Assembly (NCBI GenBank): GCA_963700895.1
Contig: CAVOZI010000010.1
Coordinates: 49,033 to 113,032 of the forward strand
Direction: 5' to 3'
Origin: Anderseniella sp963700895
GTDB taxonomy: Bacteria; Pseudomonadota; Alphaproteobacteria; Rhizobiales; Aestuariivirgaceae
DNA: 64,000 bases
Shown: piece by piece, positions 25,540 through 33,181 of the stretch
Numbering within the stretch: the stretch's first letter is position 1
Layout: every line of letters begins with the position of its first letter
Notes under the pieces: model-generated
Databases searched by the model: none
What the model was told of the DNA's origin: nothing
The model's input: the letters and a program-made list of their open reading frames with translations, nothing else
Translations under genes and position numbers: made by a program

Positions 25540-25645
25540 GTCGACCTCACCGTTGGCCCGTTGGATAAAGTTTGAATCGGTAATCGACAGGCATCATAGC
25601 AGTCCAACTGTCTGGAGAAAGGGGGCTTGGTATCTCGCCCGCTGC

Positions 25646-25875
25646 TCAGGCAACAGTAAGTGTCGGAACATTGCTTACATCAACGTCCCGTTCCGCGTGC
25701 CAGGCGTCGTAGGCATCCTGCATCCGTATCCAGAACAGCGGCCCGTTTCCCAACAGCTTGCCGAGGTGAGCCGCGACGGACGGGCTCACGGGCTTGCTTT
25801 CATTCAGTATGTCGTAGAAGTGCTGACGCGAAAATTCCTTCCGCAACGTTGGCGTGACCTTCAATAAGTACTGAG
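25646..25875 (-). pseudogene. higA: HigA-type antitoxin, N-terminus lost
   Basis: The readable part begins inside the helix-turn-helix (V-T-P-T-L-R-K-E-F-S-R-Q-H-F-Y-D-I-L-N) and continues with the family signature V-S-P-S-V-A-A-H-L-G-K-L-L, G-N-G-P-L-F-W-I-R-M-Q and A-Y-D-A-W-H-A-E-R. HigA proteins normally have about 25 more residues before this point, with a start methionine. Upstream the sequence turns into a hairpin repeat and then the IS630 element, and no higB toxin is found. It is most likely the surviving end of a higBA module. Confidence 0.75.
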
Positions 25876-25901
25876 CCCCTCGCGCTCGTGAACCAGAAAA
25901 C

Positions 25902-25925
25902 CCGTCCGCGATGACAACGGACGGC
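25902..25925 (-). repeat. hairpin sharing stem and loop with the one at 19682
   Basis: Read on the minus strand, CCGTCCG-TTGTCATCG-CGGACGG is followed by GTTTTC. The plus-strand hairpin at 19682-19710 has the same seven-base stem core and a loop (TCGTTATCG) matching at seven of nine positions. It lies between the truncated higA and the IS630 left end and may be a terminator or a small palindromic repeat. Confidence 0.55.
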
Positions 25926-26023
25926 TTTGAGGGCATTATACCAACGGCCTTCTGATCTGAACTCGCTGGAGCTTCCCAAATCAAGCGCTTGGTGATTTCA
26001 AGGTGGCAGGGAGGATTCCTGTC

Positions 26024-26554
26024 ATGCCAAGAACCGTAGCTGTGAATCAGATACGCACGCCGACGGAGCTTCGTCGGCTTGCTGCACGAACAAAGGATGC
26101 GAACCAGAGCCGTCGCCTGCTGTCGATCGCGGCGGTGCTGGACGGGATGAGCCGGACCGAAGCCGCCAGGATCGGCGGCATGGACCGGCAGACGCTGAGG
26201 GACTGGGTGCACCGCTACAATGCACTTGGTCCGGCCGGGCTGAAAGACAATCGCCGCCGCGGCAATCCGCGACGCTTGTCGCCGGCACAGCTCAAGGAAC
26301 TGTCCGAGATCGTTGAGACCGGCCCCGACCGCACAGTCGACGGCGTCGTGCGATGGCGGCGCATCGATCTTCAGCGGGTGATCGTCGAGCGGTTCGGGAT
26401 CAACTACCACGAGCGCAGCGTCGGCAAGCTGCTGCAGCACCTCGGCTTCTCCCATGTCAGCGCCAGACCCCGGCACCCCAAGCAGGATGGCGAGGTCATC
26501 CAGGCGTTCAAAAAAACTTCCCGCGTACGCTCGCGGCCCACCTTGACGGCGTGA
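26024..26554 (+). CDS. IS630 transposase, first frame (DNA-binding part)
   Basis: The frame from ATG 26024 (GGGAGG ten bases upstream) encodes two helix-turn-helix segments: R-T-E-A-A-R-I-G-G-M-D-R-Q-T-L-R-D-W-V-H and the winged region V-V-R-W-R-R-I-D-L near the middle. It recognises the IS ends. At 26510-26516 a run of seven A allows a -1 slip into the second frame that encodes the catalytic part; unslipped, the frame ends at 26554. Confidence 0.85.
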   Translation: MPRTVAVNQIRTPTELRRLAARTKDANQSRRLLSIAAVLDGMSRTEAARIGGMDRQTLRDWVHRYNALGPAGLKDNRRRGNPRRLSPAQLKELSEIVETGPDRTVDGVVRWRRIDLQRVIVERFGINYHERSVGKLLQHLGFSHVSARPRHPKQDGEVIQAFKKTSRVRSRPTLTA

Positions 26555-27090
26555 CGCGCAGGAAAAAGATCGAGATCTGGTTCCAGGACGAAGCTCGCAT
26601 CGGCCAGAAGAACGGCCTCGTTCGTCAGTGGGCCAAGCGTGGCACAAGACCCATCCAGCCCGCCGACCAGCGCTATGAAAGCGCCTACCTGTTCGGCGCC
26701 ATCTGCCCAGCCAGGGGCACAGGAGCAGCGCTGGCGTTGCCCTTCGCCGATACTGGAGCAATGCAACTGCATCTCGACGAGATTGCCCGGCACATTGCCA
26801 AGGACGCGCATGCGGTGCTTCTGCTCGATCGCGCCGGATGGCACACGACCGGCAATCTCCGCTGGCCGAAGAACATCACCCCGATCCTGCTGCCATCGCG
26901 CTCACCGGAACTCAATCCCGTCGAGCAGGTCTGGCAGTACCTGCGGGCCAACTTCCTTTCGAACCGTGTCTTCGACAATTACCAGGACATCATCGATGCC
27001 GCATGTGACGCCTGGAACAGCCTGATCTCGCAGCCCCACGTCATCACATCAATTGGAATGCGCAAATGGGCGCATACAGGTCAGTTGTGA
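26511..27090 (+). CDS. IS630 transposase, second frame (DDE catalytic part)
   Basis: Reached by -1 frameshift, this part has the catalytic triad context I-W-F-Q-D-E-A-R-I-G-Q-K-N, V-L-L-L-D-R-A-G-W-H and L-P-S-R-S-P-E-L-N-P-V-E-Q-V-W. These are the D-D-E motifs of IS630 enzymes, which cut and paste at TA. The fused product would have about 355 residues, normal for the family. No good start codon with a ribosome binding site is seen for separate translation. Confidence 0.85.
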
Positions 27091-27112
27091 GGGCCTTTGG
27101 TATTATGAGTGC

Positions 27113-27159
27113 CGAGTGGTTCTCGCCGGGGGGTGATGGCAGGGGACAGGAACCACTCG
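27113..27159. repeat. 10-bp inverted repeat
   Basis: CGAGTGGTTC (27113-27122) and GAACCACTCG (27150-27159) are perfect inverted copies with 27 bases between. It sits eleven bases outside the right end of the IS630 element. It could form a hairpin in RNA or be an operator; no gene adjoins it closely. Confidence 0.5.
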
Positions 27160-27372
27160 ACAGCGAAGCAAGGGTTAATGCGATTTTTGGTTCAGACGCT
27201 GACTGTTCAGGAGCGGCCATGGTCGCCCTGAACCAAAGCTCATCAGACGTGAACGCTCCGAAGGTGGCGTGCAGCAGCCATGATACAGTGTGCAGGGTTA
27301 CTGTCTGCATCATCTGACAACACTCCGGGGGCCGTCATGTTGCCAGTCCCACTGCGCGCCTGTCGACCCTGA

Positions 27373-28338
27373 TCAATGCCTTTTGGCATCGCCGATGCTT
27401 GTCACGACACCACCTATCCACTCAAGTGCACCGGTGGTCGATCGCCAGGCATTGAAGCCGCTGAGGAGGTAAATCACTGCTTCCCCGTCTGACCCAAGTT
27501 CGTAGTAGGGCGGCGGCGTTTCCGGCAGGCGCCTTACCCCGAGAAGGTAGTCGGGGACATGCGGGTTGGTGTTGATGGCGGCGGCAAGTGCCTTGGCCGC
27601 CGACTGGCTGGCGCCGGCCAGCTTGAACTGCAGCAGCGCAAAGGAATAGCTCCATTCTGCCGAGTCCGGCTCGTCGTAGGCTTCGAGCAGATCGCGCGCT
27701 TCCGCAAGCTGATCAAGCTCCAGCAGTTTCGAGCCAAGAATGTACCTGATGCCGAGATTGTCGTTCGGGCACAGCCGCAACAGGTCCTGCCAATGGGCGA
27801 CAGCCTGCTGGCGCTCATTACTATCCCACAGGCTCTCGGCGAGCGCGACGCGGGCGCGCATATAAGGCCGGGTCTCGAGGATCGACCAGAAGTGTCCCGC
27901 CTCCTGCTCGAAGGCATGCGGCCCGACGGTTTGGTGGATCGCGGCCTGGCCCGCGGCAACCGCCTTTTCGAGATAGTCGCGCTGCACTGCCGTGTTGCCG
28001 GCAGTTTCCTCGGCCAGCACAAGCCACGCATCGGCACACAACTCCGATATCTTGAGCGCCTGCTTTGCCAGCTTGACCCGCTGTTGCCGGGTGCTGGCCT
28101 CCCAAGCCTCGTAGACCAGGTCCTGGGCCGCATTAAGCGCGGTCGAAGCATCGTCACTGCCAAAATCCGGCGCAGCCAGGCCTCGCCGCAAGGTCGCCAT
28201 CAACTGCTCCATGGCTTTCAGTTGACCGACGCTCAAGTCCGCAGGGACGTTCGCGTCGGGTTGCTTTTGCCGGGCCGTTGCAGCGGGCTGCCTGGTGGCT
28301 TTCTTGCCGTTCTTGCGGCGGTTCTTGCTGACGGCCAT
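27373..28338 (-). CDS. TPR-like helical repeat protein
   Basis: A GAGGGAGAGG precedes ATG 28338. The first ~35 residues are basic and Lys/Arg/Gln-rich. The rest is built of helical pairs resembling tetratricopeptide repeats: A-K-Q-A-L-K-I-S-E-L-C-A-D-A-W-L-V-L-A-E, Y-L-E-K-A-V-A-A-G, V-A-L-A-E-S-L-W-D-S-N-E-R-Q-Q-A-V-A-H-W, and A-R-D-L-L-E-A-Y. Such proteins bind partners; no enzyme motif is seen. It follows the YecA/SEC-C gene on the same strand with a 256-base gap. Confidence 0.75.
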   Translation of the reverse strand: MAVSKNRRKNGKKATRQPAATARQKQPDANVPADLSVGQLKAMEQLMATLRRGLAAPDFGSDDASTALNAAQDLVYEAWEASTRQQRVKLAKQALKISELCADAWLVLAEETAGNTAVQRDYLEKAVAAGQAAIHQTVGPHAFEQEAGHFWSILETRPYMRARVALAESLWDSNERQQAVAHWQDLLRLCPNDNLGIRYILGSKLLELDQLAEARDLLEAYDEPDSAEWSYSFALLQFKLAGASQSAAKALAAAINTNPHVPDYLLGVRRLPETPPPYYELGSDGEAVIYLLSGFNAWRSTTGALEWIGGVVTSIGDAKRH

Positions 28339-28594
28339 GGCCTCTCTCCCTCACCCCCTTGCCGTTGCACAACAACTGGCAGCAAACCCCATGTCGCACG
28401 GGGCCAGTTTTGAGGGTGCCAAAAAGCCTCTCCCCCGGCAAGCGGCATCAGAATCGTCGTCGTGGCGACGGCATGACCAGCGGGGCTGTCGATAATCTGT
28501 CGCGTGGTGGATCATCGCTATCAACACAGCAATCGGTGCCGCTGCAACAGCCACTGTTGGACGGTGTGACTGTGGACGGCGGCAAAGCACGACC

Positions 28595-29263
28595 TCAATT
28601 GAGGCAGCACTTCTTGAACTTCTTTCCCGAGCCGCAGGGACAGGGATCATTGCGGCCGATCTTCGGCTGCAGCAGGGGCTGCGTACCGCGCGATGCTGCC
28701 GCCTCTGCAAGCCTGGCCTCGTGCAGGATTTCAGCATGCGAGGCAATCAGGTCGGGGGCGTGTTCTTCCAGCTCGGCGTCGATGTCGAGGACCTGTGCCC
28801 GGTGCGGGTCAAGGACGAGGTAACACAGCCGCCCGAACACGAACACGGCGCGCTGGATGTCTTCATTGTCGCGGTGGCGCTCGGCCAGCCCCACCATGCA
28901 GCCGGGACGCAGGTCCATCGCCCTGGCGAACCCCTCGATCCAGATTTCCCACAGCGCACTCTCATCGATGTCGCACTCGAAGATCGGTTCATACCGGCCC
29001 TTGTTGAGCTGGGCGATGATGTCGTTGTAGTGGCCGAGGATCAGGTCGTGGATCTGCTGGGCCTGCGCGTCGTCGGCAAAGGCCGGTGGCGCCTCTCCCC
29101 AGATCAGCGGCAGCCATTCACCGGGGCGGATCAGCTCGGGGCAGACAATGACACCGGCCAGGAAGCCGTCAAGCTCGCCGAGCAGCATGGCGTCCTCGCT
29201 CACCGCTTCGCTGATCAGGAAGTCGTGCAGCGTGAGCAACTGAGGGGAAATGTCACCCGTCAT
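28595..29263 (-). CDS. YecA/UPF0149-family protein with C-terminal SEC-C zinc motif
   Basis: The 222-residue product begins with the UPF0149-type region (L-G-E-L-D-G-F-L-A-G-V-I-V-C-P near residue 30, P-L-I-W-G, then I-W-I-E-G-F-A-R-A-M near 105). It ends with R-N-D-P-C-P-C-G-S-G-K-K-F-K-K-C-C-L-N, a complete SEC-C motif binding one zinc. In SecA this motif contacts SecB and the ribosome; in YecA-type proteins its partner is less clear. A remnant with the same motif lies at 22873-22992. Confidence 0.9.
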   Translation of the reverse strand: MTGDISPQLLTLHDFLISEAVSEDAMLLGELDGFLAGVIVCPELIRPGEWLPLIWGEAPPAFADDAQAQQIHDLILGHYNDIIAQLNKGRYEPIFECDIDESALWEIWIEGFARAMDLRPGCMVGLAERHRDNEDIQRAVFVFGRLCYLVLDPHRAQVLDIDAELEEHAPDLIASHAEILHEARLAEAAASRGTQPLLQPKIGRNDPCPCGSGKKFKKCCLN

Positions 29264-29295
29264 CGTGTGTGCCTGTTCAAAGGTTGCGAGGCCCG

Positions 29296-29515
29296 TCAGG
29301 ACCGGTCAGGAACAGACAAGCCCACGTGGTCGATCAGGTCAAGATAGGTGGCCACCACCTTGCGGGCATCGAACCGCTCCTGTGCGAGCTTGCGGCTCTG
29401 CCGCCCCACGTCCTGGCGCTGACGCCGGGACAGATCGATGAACGGCCGCATCTTGAAGGCGAGGTCTTCGGGGTTGCGCACGAAGCACGGGAAACCATTG
29501 ACGCCGGGGTTGAAT
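29296..29515 (-). pseudogene. C-terminal fragment of a GT4-type glycosyltransferase
   Basis: The minus-strand frame reads N-P-G-V-N-G-F-P-C-F-V-R-N-P-E-D-L-A, then R-R-Q-R-Q-D-V-G-R-Q-S-R-K-L-A-Q-E-R-F-D and Y-L-D-L-I. This is the usual end of a GT-B fold group 1 glycosyltransferase after its nucleotide-binding E-x(7)-E region, which is missing. Upstream, near 29515, the sequence changes abruptly to that following the Fic gene. It is a decayed remnant of a lost sugar transferase. Confidence 0.65.
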
Positions 29516-29561
29516 GGTCGCGTCTTTTACTGTTCCGGCCCATGAGCGATTTATCGCAGCT

Positions 29562-31112
29562 TCAGTTGTCCTTGGCTGAAAAGATATCGCCATAGATTGC
29601 CTCGATCCGCTCCGCTTCTGCAGGCGTCAGACCAGCGAATTCCTTGTCGCGGGCACGGTTCGAGAGCTTGCCGTCATTCTGCTTGAGGAAGCGGAAGAGC
29701 AGGTCGATCTTGCGCTCGGGCAGGTCGATCATGCCTTCAATGCGGCGGCGGAATTCATCGTAGCTGCGCAGGAACTGGGTCTCGTACGGCAGGTCATGCT
29801 CGATGGTGCGCTTGACGCACGCGTAGAGAAATTCGGCGTGCGGGGTCGCATCGAAAAAGCGGTAGAAATCACCTGTGTCGTTCAAGACCCGGACGTTGAA
29901 CGTCTCGGTCGGCTCCCAGCGGATCAGCGGAAGCAGGCGCTGCGAATAGGATTCGAGCGTGTCGCGGTACTGGTCGATCTGGTCGAGAATCGCGACCGAG
30001 ACCGGGAAGATGACACCGGGCGGATTATAGCCGCGCTCGGCGAGCACATGATGGATGAGATATCTGTGCAGGCGGCCGTTGCCGTCCTCGAACGGGTGGG
30101 CATAGACAAAGCCGAAAGCGAGGATCGCGGCAGCGATGACGGCATCCATGTACTGCGCCGGGCCGCGGTCGAAGGCGATCATGCCAGTCAGCAGCGATGG
30201 CAGGTCCTCGTGCCGTGCACTGATGTGATCCGGCAGCGGCAACCGGTTATCGCGGTCGTGGTTGCCGACAAAGCCGCCTTCATCGCGCAAACCCAGCTTG
30301 ATAAAACGGGCGTCACTGATGACGATACGCTGCAGGCGCAGGAGTTCATCTTTATCGAGCGGTTGTTTGCCGGCTTCGCCGATCGCGCGGCCCCAACGCT
30401 GGATGCGGTCCTGTGGCGGGCTCTCGCCCTCGATCGCGTAGCTGGACTTCGAATCCTTGAGGAGCAGGAAAGCCGCCGTGCGGGCGAGGACGTCACGCGG
30501 CACGTCGGCGATGATGTCCCTGGCCCGTTGTGGCAGGTCATCGGTAATGAAGTGATCGAGTCGCTTTGTCCTGAAAACCAGCGGGCAGAATTCCGGTGTG
30601 CCGGGCAGGTTGTTGCGTAGCCGGTAGCGCGGCACCGTCTCGCCCTCGATGCCCCATTGCAGGTCGGCATCGAGCACGGGAACGTACTTTCCGGTCCGGG
30701 CGTCGGGCAGGTCCAGACGCTCGCCGGTCAGCCATTCATAGAGGAACCAGATGCGCCGTGCGTAGGTGCCGGTCGGTTTATCCCTGGCGATCGCTTCTAT
30801 CGGGGCTGCGCCCGTCGCCAGGAACAGACGCTTGAGAACCGCAAGGTCGAGCCCTTCATATTTGAGGGCAAAGGTCAAATGGCCCTCCAGGCTGGCGTCC
30901 GGCGCATGGCGCGGCGTCATGATCCGCCAGCCGCCTTGCTCCAGCATTCGGTGATGCGCGCCAATGGCGCTCAGCGTGCGCGGCAGGGGGGCCTCAACCT
31001 CATAGGCATCGATCAGCGCGCTGTAGCCGGCCGGCGCCGCGGGTTCAGGAAGGCGCCTTTCCTGAAAAACGGTCACCGGGCCTGAAAACTGGGTTTTTCT
31101 AACCGAATTCAT
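29562..31112 (-). CDS. Fic-domain AMPylase-type protein with N-terminal inhibitory motif
   Basis: Fic proteins transfer AMP or another nucleotide part onto hydroxyl side chains of targets. The 516-residue product carries the complete catalytic loop H-P-F-E-D-G-N-G-R (His 339). It also has the inhibitory helix motif S-S-Y-A-I-E-G-E at 223-230, matching S/T-x-x-x-E-G/N, placed N-terminal to the Fic domain (class II arrangement). This keeps the enzyme off until released. The last ~130 residues are helical and may be a winged-helix domain. ATG 31112 lacks a clear ribosome binding site. It stands next to a cluster of TA modules. Confidence 0.92.
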   Translation of the reverse strand: MNSVRKTQFSGPVTVFQERRLPEPAAPAGYSALIDAYEVEAPLPRTLSAIGAHHRMLEQGGWRIMTPRHAPDASLEGHLTFALKYEGLDLAVLKRLFLATGAAPIEAIARDKPTGTYARRIWFLYEWLTGERLDLPDARTGKYVPVLDADLQWGIEGETVPRYRLRNNLPGTPEFCPLVFRTKRLDHFITDDLPQRARDIIADVPRDVLARTAAFLLLKDSKSSYAIEGESPPQDRIQRWGRAIGEAGKQPLDKDELLRLQRIVISDARFIKLGLRDEGGFVGNHDRDNRLPLPDHISARHEDLPSLLTGMIAFDRGPAQYMDAVIAAAILAFGFVYAHPFEDGNGRLHRYLIHHVLAERGYNPPGVIFPVSVAILDQIDQYRDTLESYSQRLLPLIRWEPTETFNVRVLNDTGDFYRFFDATPHAEFLYACVKRTIEHDLPYETQFLRSYDEFRRRIEGMIDLPERKIDLLFRFLKQNDGKLSNRARDKEFAGLTPAEAERIEAIYGDIFSAKDN

Positions 31113-31342
31113 GAAAACCGTGCTTTTTTCAGTTAGGCGGTTCTATAGAGGATTTTTCCTGAACTTATAGTCTTACTCAAGCTCGTGAAAAATGAATCTA
31201 GCAGAGAATATTCGTGAATTTTGATATATAAACTGCAAATTTTTTGTATTTCTGATACACCTTACGTCCTAAGAAGGCAAAGCGAAAGGAGGTTGTTCAG
31301 TTCTGTGTCGTGCTGGCGCGTGTGCCCGCCGGCTCGGTCAAA

Positions 31343-31410
31343 CAGGCTTTTTGAGCCGCACGCCGGGTCCGTGCCTGTCATCGGCATCGATGAAGATGAT
31401 GCCGGCCTGG
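31343..31410 (+). repeat. dispersed ~65-bp repeat, copy 1
   Basis: Contains GCCGCACGCCGGGTCC and GCATCGATGAAGATGATGCC; the latter half holds the inverted pair GGCATC / GATGCC. Three further copies occur at 33013, 34033 and 37087, all in the same orientation. This copy lies between the Fic gene and the mazEF-like module. Confidence 0.85.
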
Positions 31411-31436
31411 AGGGATGATTGCCATCGTTGTCAGGC

Positions 31437-31781
31437 TTAGGATGCGCGTTGCGTGCCTGCCAGTCCGAGAAACACCATGATCGCCTGATTCAGGCGAACT
31501 ATGTGTTCGTCCGATAGTCGGCCAATCCGTTTGCCCAGCTTGGTCTTCGACACTGTCGTAAGCTTGTCGACCATCAGTCGGGAAGCGGCTTTAAGTCCGT
31601 TCTCGTCGTCCGGGGCAACCTCGATGCGAAACAGAGGTGCATCTGTGGGATCAGTCGTAAAGGCGCAGATCGTGACCGAGGCCGTCGCATCAAACGCATC
31701 CTCCTGGACAATAACGACAGGGCGGGGTTTACCGGCGTAATCCTTGCCACCCGACACAGTCCAGATTTCGCCGCGCTTCAC
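31437..31781 (-). CDS. mazF: MazF/PemK-family mRNA-cleaving toxin
   Basis: The 114-residue product shows the toxin fold signature at its start (K-R-G-E-I-W-T-V, then G-K-P-R-P-V-V-I-V-Q) and T-I-C-A-F-T-T near residue 38, with S-R-L-M-V-D-K-L-T-T-V near 70. This fits a sequence-specific endoribonuclease that stops translation when free of its antitoxin. Its ATG overlaps the antitoxin stop in ATGA (31778-31781), the usual antitoxin-first coupled order. Confidence 0.93.
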   Translation of the reverse strand: MKRGEIWTVSGGKDYAGKPRPVVIVQEDAFDATASVTICAFTTDPTDAPLFRIEVAPDDENGLKAASRLMVDKLTTVSKTKLGKRIGRLSDEHIVRLNQAIMVFLGLAGTQRAS

Positions 31782-32002
31782 GCGTCAGGCCAGTCAGAAA
31801 TGCTGTCGACAAATGCTTGATCGTCTTGCGCATGCCTGGTTCGAGCCACAGCTACTGACTGCTTATGAGCAGCCGCTCGAAACTGGTCAGAACGGACATC
31901 CGGAACCCAGACCTGCACCGGCCGCATACCAAGCTGACGCAATCGAGCCCGATGTGCACGGACCTTGTCGCGAGATGTCTTCTGAGTTCCAGTTACACCC
32001 AT
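31778..32002 (-). CDS. mazE: MazE-like antitoxin (DUF3018 type)
   Basis: The 74-residue product has a basic N-terminal DNA-binding region (R-D-K-V-R-A-H-R-A-R-L-R, G-M-R-P-V-Q-V-W-V-P-D) typical of the short antitoxins paired with PemK-type toxins. An acidic end (F-V-D-S-I-S-D-W) should fold onto the toxin. AAAGGA precedes ATG 32002. It would neutralise the toxin and repress the operon through the palindrome just upstream. Confidence 0.88.
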   Translation of the reverse strand: MGVTGTQKTSRDKVRAHRARLRQLGMRPVQVWVPDVRSDQFRAAAHKQSVAVARTRHAQDDQAFVDSISDWPDA

Positions 32003-32020
32003 GTGAGGTCCTTTCTTGCT

Positions 32021-32054
32021 GGTTACATGTAACCTATACTTTTTGTGGTTACAT
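32021..32054 (-). promoter_or_regulatory. palindromic operator of the mazEF-like operon
   Basis: GGTTACATGTAACC (32021-32034) is a perfect 14-bp palindrome about 18 bases before the antitoxin start, and TGGTTACATT (32045-32054) adds a further half-site. The arrangement suits autorepression by the antitoxin or toxin-antitoxin complex. Confidence 0.7.
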
Positions 32055-32182
32055 TTCCAGACCTGTTTTCGAAAGACCAGGGCGTCACCGTCCTCAAACT
32101 CGAAGATGATGGCTCAGCTGCGAAGCCTGCCAATCAGCCTACATATTCTTGACAAGCATGTCGCCAATGGCTACACACTCAC

Positions 32183-32437
32183 ATGAAAGACATAGTGTAT
32201 TCGCGAACTGCGCAAAGGGCCCTGATGCGCATGCCGCGTAACTGGGCCAACCGTATCCGTGACAAGATCGTCGCCTACGCGGAAGATCCGGCTTCTGAGG
32301 CCAATAATGTAAAACCGCTCAAGGGACTTGAAGGGATCATACGGCTTCGGGTTGGAGATTGGCGTATTCTGATGCGGGACGAAGTCGTTCTTCTGATACT
32401 TGATGTCAAGTCACGCGGCAGCGCCTACAAGGAGTAA
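32183..32437 (+). CDS. relE: RelE/ParE-family toxin
   Basis: The 84-residue product follows the family plan: I-V-Y-S-R-T-A-Q-R-A-L-M-R-M-P at the start, V-K-P-L-K-G-L-E-G in the middle, then I-R-L-R-V-G-D-W-R-I-L-M and a final L-L-I-L-D-V-K-S-R. It probably cleaves mRNA on the ribosome. It precedes its antitoxin by five bases (toxin first, as in many relE/HTH pairs). Confidence 0.9.
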   Translation: MKDIVYSRTAQRALMRMPRNWANRIRDKIVAYAEDPASEANNVKPLKGLEGIIRLRVGDWRILMRDEVVLLILDVKSRGSAYKE

Positions 32438-32442
32438 GAACC

Positions 32443-32808
32443 ATGACGGAAATGGTGACAATCCCGAAAGCAGAATACGCCAGGCTGAAGGCATTGGAAG
32501 ACGAACGCCTCGACGTCACAAGTGCAGTTGAAATCTTGACACGCATCAAAAGTGGTGATGAAGAACTCATCCCGTCCACCGTCATTGACCGTATTCTCGC
32601 CGGCATCTCGCCTCTGGCGGTGTGGCGACAGTACCGCGGGCTATCTCAGGCAGAACTGGCGCGGCTGTCAGGCGTGAACCGGGTGCAGATCGTCGACATC
32701 GAGGCTGGCCGGAAGATGGGGTCTGTTCACACCCTGAAAAAACTGGCTGAAGTCCTCAGTGTCGACATTCAGGACCTCGTTGCTGAAGCGCCTCCACCAT
32801 CTAGCTAA
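32443..32808 (+). CDS. XRE-family antitoxin
   Basis: The 121-residue product has an N-terminal toxin-binding region and a C-terminal helix-turn-helix (L-S-Q-A-E-L-A-R-L-S-G-V-N-R-V-Q-I-V-D-I near residues 68-87, then T-L-K-K-L-A-E-V-L). It should neutralise the RelE-type toxin encoded just before it and autoregulate the operon. Co-translation is likely because only five bases separate the genes. Confidence 0.9.
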   Translation: MTEMVTIPKAEYARLKALEDERLDVTSAVEILTRIKSGDEELIPSTVIDRILAGISPLAVWRQYRGLSQAELARLSGVNRVQIVDIEAGRKMGSVHTLKKLAEVLSVDIQDLVAEAPPPSS

Positions 32809-33012
32809 TGGTTGCCAGGGGTATCTGTCCGGCCGTACTGAATTTCGGGGATCGTTTTGCTTATGCCTGTGCCAAACGCTCAGGCGCACCGCTGCTTTTC
32901 GTCGGATATGATTTCAACAAAACAGACATTGCGGTCGCAATGGCACAATAATGCCGGACGGGTAACATGGCCCGGTCGCTGCATTGCCCCGTGCCATTGA
33001 CATCTTGCAGTT

Positions 33013-33080
33013 CAGGGCTTTGCCAGCCGCACACCGGGCCCCGTGCCTGTCATCGGTATCGATGACGCTGATGCCTCGGC
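33013..33080 (+). repeat. dispersed ~65-bp repeat, copy 2
   Basis: Reads GCCGCACACCGGGCC and CATCGGTATCGATGACGCTG, aligned end to end with copy 1 but with several substitutions. It lies between the relE/xre module and the mqsRA module. Confidence 0.8.
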
Positions 33081-33154
33081 TGTTCCAGAGACTATTGAGC
33101 GGCTGCGGTCTCCAGCTTCTCCCCATAAAACGAGACATGGTCAGCGCTTGAAAA

Positions 33155-33169
33155 AACACCATAATGGTG
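33155..33169 (+). promoter_or_regulatory. inverted-repeat operator before mqsRA
   Basis: ACACCAT-A-ATGGTGT is a perfect 7-bp inverted repeat with one central base, 13 bases before the mqsR start. Antitoxins of this family repress their own promoter at such palindromes. Confidence 0.6.
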
Positions 33170-33181
33170 TTATTTCATGCC

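Larger units (their letters stand above)
25940..27102 (+). mobile_element. IS630-family insertion sequence, copy 1
   Basis: Imperfect terminal inverted repeats TACCAACGGCC (left, from 25940) and TACCAAAGGCC (right end, read on the other strand, to 27102) are bounded by TA dinucleotides, the usual IS630/mariner target. The element is about 1.16 kb and carries a two-frame transposase. It looks complete and possibly active. It differs clearly in sequence from the IS630-type element at 51480. Confidence 0.85.
32809..33181. other. intergenic region carrying repeat copy 2
   Basis: No gene supported. It contains the second copy of the dispersed repeat (33013-33080) and the upstream region of the mqsRA operon, where AAACACCATAATGGTGTTATTT (33150-33171) contains a perfect AACACCATTATGGTGTT-like inverted repeat (ACACCAT / ATGGTGT) suitable as an operator. 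Confidence 0.5.
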
